This document shows positions 27,756 to 34,778 of a stretch of 64,000 nucleotides of DNA, one piece after another (positions within the stretch are counted from its first letter, which is position 1; every line of letters starts with the position of its first letter). The notes under the pieces were generated by a model. It was not told the DNA's origin. It was given only the letters and a program-made list of their open reading frames with translations, and did not search any database. This DNA is from Flavobacteriales bacterium UBA4110. GTDB taxonomy: Bacteria; Bacteroidota; Bacteroidia; Flavobacteriales; Weeksellaceae. A program made the position numbers and the translations under genes. The DNA lies in assembly GCA_002383165.1 (NCBI GenBank), contig DFXK01000002.1:412638-476637 (forward strand). The letters run 5' to 3'.

Positions 27756-28739
27756 TTAGGAAACCAAAAGACTGCATCCTCGGATATCAGAATGATCTAT
27801 TCTTCCCAAAACCTGAAACGTATCATCTTGAACATTACCCAAATCCTGAGTAGCAATGAAGGAACAAGAATGTTTGTTGGCGAGATCTATAATATTAATT
27901 GCGCCAGTTTTTCCATCATCCACATAAGAAAACGGATCTTCTGTATTTCTAATGAGAATTCGCATCCAATTGGGACTTTTATAGATATTTTCACCTAGCG
28001 AATAAGCCTGCGACAACAACTCTGTCATCGAATATTCTGAGTAAATCTTATTCGTTTTGAAGCCATTTTGAAAGATTTTCAGCAATTCGTCTTTCGTCAT
28101 TTCTTCTTTTCTTCCTTTCATTCCGCCTGTTTCGATAACTGTGAGAGTTTGTGAAAATTGGAGAGTTTGAGAATTTGCGTGGCAATAATCTAAGAAATCC
28201 AGTAAGGCGAATGATACACCAAATAGAATGACTTTTTTATCTGATATAGTTTGTAGCAAATCAAACAATTCCTGATGATTGTAAAGAAAATAGCCATTCT
28301 CTGGTTTGTTTGACTTTTTTATCAAAAAATCAATCATATAAATCAATGAAGAATGTGGATTTTCTGAATAATTAGGTAATAATCCTAAAAAAATATAATC
28401 TTCCGGTTTTCCAATGAAATGCTCAAAACTTTTGTAAATGCTTTCTTCGTAAAGAGAAAAATCGGCGATATAATGCTTGGAACGATTCATTTGTGTTGTT
28501 CCAGAACTTTGAAAATAATTTTCGGCTTCAGCATTTTTATCCAAAACCAAATGATTTTTGAACATCTCAATTGGTAGAAATGGAATATCCAAAACTTGAT
28601 TAATCGACGAAGGGTTGATGTTCAAATAATCCACAAACTTCCTGTAAACTTCTACATTTTTGTATTGATATAAAAAAGTTTCCACACAAGCTAGTCGGAA
28701 GTCTTCTTCTGTTTTAATATCAAAAATATTCTGCTTCAT
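27756..28739 (-). CDS. LuxE-like acyl-protein synthetase / PaaK-type acyltransferase
   Basis: The 327-residue protein resembles the LuxE family of adenylate-forming enzymes. It has FQSSGTTQMNRSKHY (about 77-91, the nucleotide-binding loop), TVIETGGMKGRKEE, YSEYSMTELLSQAYS and DLGNVQDDTFQVLGRIDHSDIRG (the Asp/Arg motif). LuxE activates fatty acids for aldehyde synthesis in light-producing bacteria, but no luxCDAB genes are near, so the substrate here is unknown. Similar genes are common in Flavobacteriia. It follows the LpxH-like gene by 21 bases. Confidence 0.82.
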   Translation of the reverse strand: MKQNIFDIKTEEDFRLACVETFLYQYKNVEVYRKFVDYLNINPSSINQVLDIPFLPIEMFKNHLVLDKNAEAENYFQSSGTTQMNRSKHYIADFSLYEESIYKSFEHFIGKPEDYIFLGLLPNYSENPHSSLIYMIDFLIKKSNKPENGYFLYNHQELFDLLQTISDKKVILFGVSFALLDFLDYCHANSQTLQFSQTLTVIETGGMKGRKEEMTKDELLKIFQNGFKTNKIYSEYSMTELLSQAYSLGENIYKSPNWMRILIRNTEDPFSYVDDGKTGAINIIDLANKHSCSFIATQDLGNVQDDTFQVLGRIDHSDIRGCSLLVS

Positions 28740-28760
28740 TTTTCAATTCAATATTTGAAT

Positions 28761-29525
28761 TTAATCTTTAAACTTTTTCAGATTAAATTGTTCTCCATCA
28801 AAAACGCCATAAGTGAAGTAAGAAATCCAATCGCCGAGATTGATATATTTAGATCCTTTTTCCAAATCCAAAACCATTGGCAAATGGCGATGACCATAAA
28901 CAAAATAGTCTATTTTTTCTGTCTTCAACTTTTCCTTAGAATAGAGAATCAGGAACTCTTTATCCTCCCCTAAAAATTTTTGATCTTCAACTCCAGAAAT
29001 CGTCTTATTTTTCTGAGACATATAGTTGGCAATTTTCATTGCAATGTCTGGATGCAACCATCTAAAAGCCCATTGGGCAAAGGGATTCGTAAAGACTTTT
29101 TTCATTCTTTTATAGCCTTTATCTCCAGGACCAAGTCCATCTCCGTGCGCTAAAAGAAATTGATTACTATTGATTTTGTAATATTTTTTTTCAAAGAAGA
29201 CAGGAATTCCTAATTCTACTTCGAAGTAATTTTTCATCCACAAATCGTGATTCCCAACAAAAAAATAGATATCGATACCACAATCTTTCAATTCTGCAAT
29301 TTTCCCTAAAACTCTGATATAGCCTTTTGGAACAACATATTTCCACTCGTGCCAAAAATCAAAAAGGTCGCCCATCAAGAAAAGAACTTGTGCGTCTTTC
29401 TTGATAGAATCCAACCACCGTATAAATTTTTCTTCCCTAATTCTGCTTTGTTGTAAATCCGGAACTCCAAAATGCTGGTCGGAAGCGAAATATATTTTTT
29501 TGCCCGATTGTAAATCGATCTGCAT
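28761..29525 (-). CDS. UDP-2,3-diacylglucosamine diphosphatase-like phosphoesterase
   Basis: The 254-residue cytoplasmic metallophosphoesterase has all signature residues: ASDQHFG (D16, H18), MGDLFDFW (D53), GNHD (N92, H93), AHGDGLGPGD, and YGHRHLP. The GDLFDFW and GHRH features are typical of LpxH-type enzymes, which cleave UDP-diacylglucosamine to lipid X in lipid A synthesis. Other lipid A genes are not nearby. It lies in the seven-gene cluster between a small membrane protein gene and the LuxE-like gene. Confidence 0.85.
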   Translation of the reverse strand: MQIDLQSGKKIYFASDQHFGVPDLQQSRIREEKFIRWLDSIKKDAQVLFLMGDLFDFWHEWKYVVPKGYIRVLGKIAELKDCGIDIYFFVGNHDLWMKNYFEVELGIPVFFEKKYYKINSNQFLLAHGDGLGPGDKGYKRMKKVFTNPFAQWAFRWLHPDIAMKIANYMSQKNKTISGVEDQKFLGEDKEFLILYSKEKLKTEKIDYFVYGHRHLPMVLDLEKGSKYINLGDWISYFTYGVFDGEQFNLKKFKD

Positions 29526-29539
29526 AAAAATCAGTTTAA

Positions 29540-29743
29540 TTAATCAAAATTGTTACGTTCGTCATTTTGGTCACGTTTGCTGTAAATCCACATCCCTATT
29601 CCCAAACCTATTACCGCTGAAAAAGCAGTTAATAAAGCTCTATAAAGCTTGTCTGGAGAATCATTTCCAATATAATTCATCAGAAAAATAATGATGAAAG
29701 TTATAACTGCAATTAAAATGTATTTTGGATTCTTTATCATCAT
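29540..29743 (-). CDS. Small two-helix membrane protein
   Basis: The 67-residue protein has two predicted transmembrane helices (8-25 and 38-55), with positive charges at the start and a polar tail rich in Asp, Glu and Asn. No family recognised. It is tightly placed: 4 bases after the DUF3575 barrel gene and 14 before the LpxH-like gene, which supports real translation as part of the operon. Two consecutive ATG codons mark the start. Confidence 0.6.
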   Translation of the reverse strand: MMIKNPKYILIAVITFIIIFLMNYIGNDSPDKLYRALLTAFSAVIGLGIGMWIYSKRDQNDERNNFD

Positions 29744-29747
29744 AATT

Positions 29748-30371
29748 TTACAATTTATACGAAATCATTACTCCACCTTTATAAGGCAAGAACTCACCGC
29801 TTCTGTTGGTTTCTCTACCCATAGAGTCACCGTTATTGTCATATCTATCACCACTCAGCTTGTCATAGCCTTTATAAAAACTTTGCATTGTACCGAATCC
29901 TAAATAAAGGTCGAGATTCCAGCGATCAGCTAACGTAAACTGGTAACCCGCTAGACCTCCTAACATAAATGAATAGCCTTTCTGGTACAAGTTAGAATTA
30001 ATGTAAGGTGTCGTAACGCCGTTTTTGTGGACATAGAAATTATCATTCCAATAACCCCACTTTTGAATATCAAACTGTGCCAACGAAAAGTCTACTCCAA
30101 CATAAAACTTTTTAAAAGTCTCATTAAAATAATATCTCCCGTTAAAACCCAACATATAAACTTGAGCGTGTTTTCCCGCAAAAGATTTCCAGGGTGAGAT
30201 AAACAAATCTGCTTGTCCCGTTATATGCTCCGCGAAACTACGTTCTACTCCCACGTTTAGGATGCCGATCGGAAGAAAAAGAGCATTCGCTTTTACGTAT
30301 GTTTCATTTTTCTGAGACAAAGCTATAGCGAAAATGCTACTAAATCCTAATAAAAAACATTTTTTTAACAT
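29748..30371 (-). CDS. DUF3575-like outer-membrane beta-barrel protein
   Basis: The 207-residue protein has a signal peptide (1-19, ALSQ) and then a small-barrel pattern of amphipathic strands (ITGQADLFI, YMLGFNGRYYF, KFYVGVDFSLAQF, WNLDLYLGFGTM). It ends in a strand closing with SYKL. The block GVERSFAEHITGQADLF is typical of DUF3575. It overlaps the upstream thioredoxin-like gene by one base, implying translational coupling. Function unknown, presumably in the outer membrane. Confidence 0.75.
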   Translation of the reverse strand: MLKKCFLLGFSSIFAIALSQKNETYVKANALFLPIGILNVGVERSFAEHITGQADLFISPWKSFAGKHAQVYMLGFNGRYYFNETFKKFYVGVDFSLAQFDIQKWGYWNDNFYVHKNGVTTPYINSNLYQKGYSFMLGGLAGYQFTLADRWNLDLYLGFGTMQSFYKGYDKLSGDRYDNNGDSMGRETNRSGEFLPYKGGVMISYKL

Positions 30372-31540
30372 TATTTTTTGTTAAGAATCTCAATCATTTT
30401 TGCTGCGTCCCTATTTTCCTCTTTTGCAAAATTAGCTGCCATACCGGCGAACATTTTCGCTTCCTCTTTTTTGCCTAATTTATCATACAAAGTTGCCAAA
30501 ATACTTGTTGAATCAAAATTTTCTGAAGACATTACCACTTTTTCTGCCCAACGCGATGCAGCCTGAAGAGATTTTACATCTTTGGACTTTTCTCCAATTG
30601 TACTAGCAGCTGTTAATAACTCATTAGCATTGAATTCATCTGGATTTTTGTAATATTCTAAAGCTGTTTTTTCGTAAGCTGGAAAATTCTCGTGAGCAGC
30701 GTAATAATTTAATTTATAAACATTCAGACTTTTCTCCAATTCATCTTTTGGGAATAATCCTTCGCCTTCTTTCAAAACTTTTGCATCATCAATTGTCTTG
30801 GTTTTATCGTCTGTTGCGGAAGTAACAAGTTTCATCAATTTCAAATAATTATCAAATTGTTTGTAATTGTTCTCAGGAAGAAGTTCAGTAATTCCTGCTT
30901 TGTTCGATACAAAAACTTTATAATTAGCATCATCTACGGACTGAGTAAAATTAAGAAGCGCATTAACCTCTTCTCCAGAAAACGTTTTATCTTTTTTGTT
31001 GGCAAAATATTTTTCTGAAGCTTGCTTTGCCAAGGCTGGATCTTTGCTTGCGTAGAGATTAATGAAATTCAGTAAGCCTGCTTGGTCTAATTTTCCTTTT
31101 AGGAACTCATCTTTCAGGTTTGTATTGACTAAACTTGGTTTATTGTTTTTCTTTCCTAATGCTAAGAATTCTTCAGTTTTGATATAACCCAATTCTTTCC
31201 CAACGATTTCACCTTCGCTATTTAGGAATAATAAAGTTGGATAACTCCTGATACCATATTTTGCGGCAAGCGTTTTACCTTCGCCTTTTTCCATATCAAA
31301 ATGAGCGTTGATGAAGTTTTGATTGTAATAGTCTGCCACATTCTTGTCTGTGAAAACATTTTTTTCCATCAATTTACACGGTCCGCACCAAGCTGCATAA
31401 GCATCCATAAAAACCAGTTTTTTTTCCGCTTTGGCCTTGGCTAGGATTGTTGCAAAATCTGAATCTTCAAACTTGATGGACTGCTGAGAGAAACTCAACT
31501 GAAAAACGAATAATATAAGTAAAATTGATATCTTGTTCAT
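30371..31540 (-). CDS. Secreted thioredoxin-like protein with helical C-terminal region
   Basis: The 389-residue protein starts with a signal peptide (1-19, LSFSQ). A thioredoxin domain (about 22-140) has the active site WCGPCK (Cys52, Cys55) and the cis-Pro in SYPTLLFL. The remaining 250 residues are Lys/Glu/Ala-rich helices that resemble TPR-like repeats and end in an EEAKMFAGMAANFAKEE helix. A periplasmic disulphide or cytochrome-maturation role is plausible. It is the first gene of the seven-gene cluster and divergent from the DUF3822 gene. Confidence 0.85.
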   Translation of the reverse strand: MNKISILLILFVFQLSFSQQSIKFEDSDFATILAKAKAEKKLVFMDAYAAWCGPCKLMEKNVFTDKNVADYYNQNFINAHFDMEKGEGKTLAAKYGIRSYPTLLFLNSEGEIVGKELGYIKTEEFLALGKKNNKPSLVNTNLKDEFLKGKLDQAGLLNFINLYASKDPALAKQASEKYFANKKDKTFSGEEVNALLNFTQSVDDANYKVFVSNKAGITELLPENNYKQFDNYLKLMKLVTSATDDKTKTIDDAKVLKEGEGLFPKDELEKSLNVYKLNYYAAHENFPAYEKTALEYYKNPDEFNANELLTAASTIGEKSKDVKSLQAASRWAEKVVMSSENFDSTSILATLYDKLGKKEEAKMFAGMAANFAKEENRDAAKMIEILNKK

Positions 31541-31622
31541 CCTGAGAATAAATCGAATTAACTGCGAAGATAACCATAATATAAGAATTGACCGAGAATG
31601 GAATAGTAAAGTTTTAATTTTT

Positions 31623-31630
31623 TAACTTTG
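31623..31630 (+). promoter_or_regulatory. -7 element of the DUF3822-rsmD promoter
   Basis: TAACTTTG matches TAnnTTTG, 56 bases before the ATG. A proper -33 TTG was not found at the usual distance. Confidence 0.45.
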
Positions 31631-31686
31631 CAAATCTCAGTTTTTCAGCTTTTACTAAAAACAATTAAATATCAGAACAAAAAAAT

Positions 31687-32403
31687 ATGAGGAAATTATC
31701 CTTGCTTTTTACGAAAGATGGTTTGCAGTGGCAGATTTCTAAGTCCAGAAAAGTTCTGGAGGAAAAAATCTTTCTGAAAGATGAAGACACACCAAAAAAT
31801 CTGGTTGAGGACAAACTGAATGAAGTTTTGGCCTCGGAAAAGTTTTCTGAAATCTCTGTGATTTCCTCCATCAATCATTTTTCCATCGTGGAAGAAGGTT
31901 TTGACCAGCACGATTTGGGATATGATTTAATTTCTTATAATGCTGATGTAAAGAGAGATTCTGAGGAATTGATGTTGTCTGTAAACAAGAAATTCGGGAT
32001 TCAGTTTTACTATAGTTTTCCTAAAGATTTTTATCAGAAAATTAAGCAATTGGAAGTTCCGACACATTTCAATTTTTCGGGCGAAAAGTTCCTGAATTCT
32101 TTGAATGTGAAAAATCGAAAAGAAATCCACGTGAATCTTTATCATCAACAAGCGGAATTCTTTGCCATTGAGAATAAAAAAGTGGTTCTTTATAATAATC
32201 TGGATGCGGCTTCGGAGGTAGATTTTCTTTATTTCATAATGTTTACGCTGAGTAAAATTGATTTCGGAATCTCTGAAACTCATTTTTATATTTATGGAGA
32301 AACAACTGAGAACGAAACTTTCATCTCAGAAATGCAGAAGTTTGTTCCGAATCTGAAAATCGTTTTCGACAATCTTCATAAAAAGAGTTTTATATTGAAT
32401 TAA
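31687..32403 (+). CDS. DUF3822 family protein
   Basis: The 238-residue protein has the pattern of DUF3822, an uncharacterised Bacteroidota family with an actin-like ATPase-type outline. It begins RKLSLLFTKDGLQWQISK, has NVKNRKEIHVNLYHQQAEFFAIENKKVVLYNNLDA in the middle, and an ISETHFYIYGE strand near the end. No signal peptide or membrane segment. It precedes rsmD on the same strand, an arrangement I recall from other flavobacteria. A 155-base palindromic repeat region separates the two here. Confidence 0.75.
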   Translation: MRKLSLLFTKDGLQWQISKSRKVLEEKIFLKDEDTPKNLVEDKLNEVLASEKFSEISVISSINHFSIVEEGFDQHDLGYDLISYNADVKRDSEELMLSVNKKFGIQFYYSFPKDFYQKIKQLEVPTHFNFSGEKFLNSLNVKNRKEIHVNLYHQQAEFFAIENKKVVLYNNLDAASEVDFLYFIMFTLSKIDFGISETHFYIYGETTENETFISEMQKFVPNLKIVFDNLHKKSFILN

Positions 32404-32410
32404 ATTAACA

Positions 32411-32547
32411 GCAAAGTCCACAAAGAATTATATATTAACTCAAGATATAAAGTTCGCAAAGGCGTAAAACTCAGCTAAGCGAAGCGGCTTTGCGAACTTT
32501 AATATATTTTAATCATTTAAAAAATCTTTGCGCTTTTTGCGTTAAAA
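32411..32547. repeat. GCAAAG dispersed repeat, palindromic copy
   Basis: Starts GCAAAGTCCACAAAG (32411-32425) and continues with AAAGTTCGCAAAG (32449-32461), GGCGTAAAACTCAGC, and the exact inverse CTTTGCGAACTTT (32488-32500). It closes with TCTTTGCGCTTTTTGCGTT, an inverted version of the first module. The whole element can fold into a long hairpin. Related copies lie at 39376, 58835 and 63138. Confidence 0.8.
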
Positions 32548-32557
32548 AAAATTATTT

Positions 32558-33124
32558 ATGTTCCGAATCATATCAGGAAAATGGAAAGCCAAAAAAATTG
32601 CGGCACCAAAAAATTTCGATGTAAGACCAACAACCGACTTTGCAAAAGAAGCACTGTTCAGCATTATCGATAACAAATATGACCTTGAGTTTTGCTCAGT
32701 TTTAGATTTGTTTGCAGGCATCGGTTCCATTACCTTGGAGTTTGCTTCCCGCGACTGCAAAGACATTACGTCCGTTGAACTGAATCCAAAACACGCCGGA
32801 TTTATCAATTCTACAGCAAACGAATTGGATATGGGATTGCAAGTGAATGTTCAGCGAGCTGATGTTTTTGATTGGTTAAAAAGAAAGAGAAACCATGAGA
32901 AAAAATACGAAATCATTTTTGCTGATGCACCTTTCGAAACGGAAGAAAACAAGTACAACGAAATGATTGATTTGGTTCTGAATAACGAATTGCTAAAACC
33001 AAACGGCGTTTTCATTTTGGAACATCAGAGCAGACTAAAATTCTCTCATCCGAATTTGAAAGACACAAGAAAATATGGAAATGTAAGTTTCTCCTTCTTC
33101 CAAAGCGAACCGATTTCCGAATAA
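32558..33124 (+). CDS. rsmD: 16S rRNA (guanine-N2)-methyltransferase RsmD
   Basis: The 188-residue protein begins with the RsmD hallmark FRIISGKWKAKKI...VRPTTDFAKEALFSII, then the SAM-binding motif VLDLFAGIGSITLEFASR (48-65). It should methylate G966-type guanine in 16S rRNA. The catalytic motif, normally (N/D)PP(Y/F), reads DAPF (123-126), with the first Pro replaced by Ala, which is unusual. The rest is intact and length is normal. Confidence 0.88.
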   Translation: MFRIISGKWKAKKIAAPKNFDVRPTTDFAKEALFSIIDNKYDLEFCSVLDLFAGIGSITLEFASRDCKDITSVELNPKHAGFINSTANELDMGLQVNVQRADVFDWLKRKRNHEKKYEIIFADAPFETEENKYNEMIDLVLNNELLKPNGVFILEHQSRLKFSHPNLKDTRKYGNVSFSFFQSEPISE

Positions 33125-33137
33125 AATTGATTGCGAT

Positions 33138-33584
33138 ATGAGGAATTTCAACATCAGATTATTAATGATTTTCATTCTGTTTTTCAGTTTAAAATTCTCT
33201 GCACAGAATTCTTACGTCAATCAATACAAACCTTTTGCAACAGAGCTTTCTAAGGAATTTGGAATTCCAACAGTTGTGATTCTTTCCATCGCTTATATGG
33301 AAACCGGCGGTGGTACGAGCTCCGCTTGCAAAGTTCTGAACAACCATTTCGGAATGACTGGAAAAAACGACATCAACAATTCCAGATTCAAAAGTTTCAC
33401 CGATTCCAAAGCTTCTTATCGCGCCTTTTGTGAATGGGTTTCGAAAAAGAAATTTTATCAAAATCTAAAAGGCTCACAAAATCATAACGAATGGTTTGTC
33501 GCCATTGCTTCCTCAGGATATTCTACAAAACCTATGGAATGGAAGCAAAAACTGAATCTCGTTATGAAGAAAATCGGATTATAA
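33138..33584 (+). CDS. Secreted glucosaminidase-domain protein
   Basis: The 148-residue protein has a signal peptide (1-22, KFSAQ) followed by a single glucosaminidase (FlgJ/LytG-like) domain. Features are GIPTVVILSIAYMETGGGTS with the presumed catalytic Glu, NNHFGMTGK, KSFTDSKASYRAFCEWVSKKK and a closing W-K-x-K helix. It would cleave peptidoglycan between sugars in the periplasm. It follows rsmD by 13 bases and abuts the hxlR-type gene with zero spacing, tail to tail. Confidence 0.85.
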   Translation: MRNFNIRLLMIFILFFSLKFSAQNSYVNQYKPFATELSKEFGIPTVVILSIAYMETGGGTSSACKVLNNHFGMTGKNDINNSRFKSFTDSKASYRAFCEWVSKKKFYQNLKGSQNHNEWFVAIASSGYSTKPMEWKQKLNLVMKKIGL

Positions 33585-33935
33585 TCAATCCTGAACCAAA
33601 ATCTTATCCGAATCTTTTATCGCTTCATTGCCCCAATCACAAATCGAACGCAAAACAGGAATCAGAGTTTTTCCAAATTCTGTCAAAGAATATTCTACCA
33701 TTAGCGGTGGTTTTTGCGTGTAAACTTTCCGCTCGATAATTCCGTCATCTTCCAGTTGTTTCAACTGAAGACTCAAAGTTCTTTCCGTGATTGTCGGGAT
33801 TTCTTTCCTGATTTCATTATAACGTTTCGTTCCCATTGCAAGATGAATGAGAATGACTGCTTTCCATTTTCCTCCGATAAAACGCATTGTAACGCTTGTT
33901 CCGCAAGGAAATTTCTTATTATCGATTAAAAACAT
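33585..33935 (-). CDS. HxlR-family winged-helix regulator
   Basis: The 116-residue protein has the HxlR pattern: FIGGKWKAVILIHLAMGTKRYNEIRKEIPTITERTLSLQLKQLEDDGIIERKVY, then a C-terminal dimerisation helix. Cys11 (PCGTSV) is at the position of the redox-sensing N-terminal cysteine known in YodB/HypR-type members, so oxidant or electrophile sensing is plausible. It is divergent from a nitroreductase gene, a classic pairing, and a shared inverted repeat lies between them. Confidence 0.9.
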   Translation of the reverse strand: MFLIDNKKFPCGTSVTMRFIGGKWKAVILIHLAMGTKRYNEIRKEIPTITERTLSLQLKQLEDDGIIERKVYTQKPPLMVEYSLTEFGKTLIPVLRSICDWGNEAIKDSDKILVQD

Positions 33936-34010
33936 ATACTATCATTATTGACCGTTATTGCAAAGTTAATAAACACTACTTATTTTTGCAACTATAAAAT
34001 TGATAGTATA
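33935..34010. promoter_or_regulatory. Inverted-repeat operator candidate between hxlR-type and nitroreductase genes
   Basis: TATACTATCA (33935-33944) and TGATAGTATA (34001-34010) form a perfect 10-bp inverted repeat with a 56-base spacer. One arm touches each start codon region. Two half-sites this far apart could bind two dimers or form a loop. Confidence 0.55.
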
Positions 34011-34015
34011 ATATT

Positions 34016-34618
34016 ATGGAAACATTTCTTACCAAAATGCAGAAAAGATACACTGTAAAAAAGTACAATTCTGAAGGAAAACTTAGCAATGAAATTAAAG
34101 AACAATTGAAATCGATTCTACATCTGAGTCCATCTTCAATCAACAGTCAGCCTTGGAAGTTTACTTTTGTGGAAGATTCAAAAGCTAAATCAGAATTTGC
34201 TGAAGTTTCTTATTTTAACAAAGAAAAAATTAATGACAGCCAGCTTTTGGTGGTTTTTCAGGTTTTGAAAAATGCAGAAGATTTTGAAAAGCAAATCGAG
34301 GGAAATTTACCCGAAGGTTCTATAGAATATTACAACAAAATGATAAAACCTCACGGCGAAGATTATACAAAAAGCTGGATGTCGCATCAGGTTTATCTTG
34401 CTTTAGGTGTTTTGTTAAGTGCTTGTGCGCAAATGGAAATCGATTCTACACCAATGGAAGGAATTGAAATTGCAAAATATGACGCTATTCTGAATAATGA
34501 AAAATACACAACATTGTTCGCAGTAGCAATTGGTGTGAGAGATGAAAATGACTTCAATCAACCGAAACTCAAAGCCAAATCAAGATTGAATTTTGAAGAG
34601 ATTCTGGCTGTGATTTAA
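34016..34618 (+). CDS. Nitroreductase-family NAD(P)H-dependent oxidoreductase
   Basis: The 200-residue protein is an FMN-dependent nitroreductase of the NfsB/DrgA type. Visible features are MQKRYTVKKYN (FMN-binding Arg/Tyr region), LHLSPSSINSQPWKF and a C-terminal LGVLLSACAQMEIDSTPMEGI helix. Such enzymes reduce quinones, nitro compounds or other electrophiles. Control by the divergent HxlR regulator is likely. A terminator follows immediately. Confidence 0.88.
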   Translation: METFLTKMQKRYTVKKYNSEGKLSNEIKEQLKSILHLSPSSINSQPWKFTFVEDSKAKSEFAEVSYFNKEKINDSQLLVVFQVLKNAEDFEKQIEGNLPEGSIEYYNKMIKPHGEDYTKSWMSHQVYLALGVLLSACAQMEIDSTPMEGIEIAKYDAILNNEKYTTLFAVAIGVRDENDFNQPKLKAKSRLNFEEILAVI

Positions 34619-34622
34619 TAAT

Positions 34623-34650
34623 AAAAGCCTTGAAAATTCAAGGCTTTTTT
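34623..34650 (+). terminator. Terminator after the nitroreductase gene
   Basis: AAAAGCCTTG and CAAGGCTTTT form a perfect stem around AAAATT, followed by more Ts. Confidence 0.9.
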
Positions 34651-34778
34651 GATTTTAAAAATAATTTCTAACTTTGCAGAAATAAAATCCTAAAGATTAT
34701 AATGTAAAATTCAATTTCTTTTCTGGCAATCTTCTGCAGACAATCTCGTCTGCTATTGTTCATCTTAAAAAAGAAATT
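34649..34778 (+). promoter_or_regulatory. Promoter and structured leader of the ABC-F gene
   Basis: TTG at 34649-34651 and TAACTTTG at 34669-34676 form a promoter with the transcript start near 34681. The leader of about 98 bases contains a minimal ATG-TAA (34702-34707) and a hairpin, GCAGAC (34736-34741) / GTCTGC (34748-34753), extended by CAAT/ATTG. Leaders of antibiotic-resistance ABC-F genes often act as attenuators, so this may be one (inference). Confidence 0.5.
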
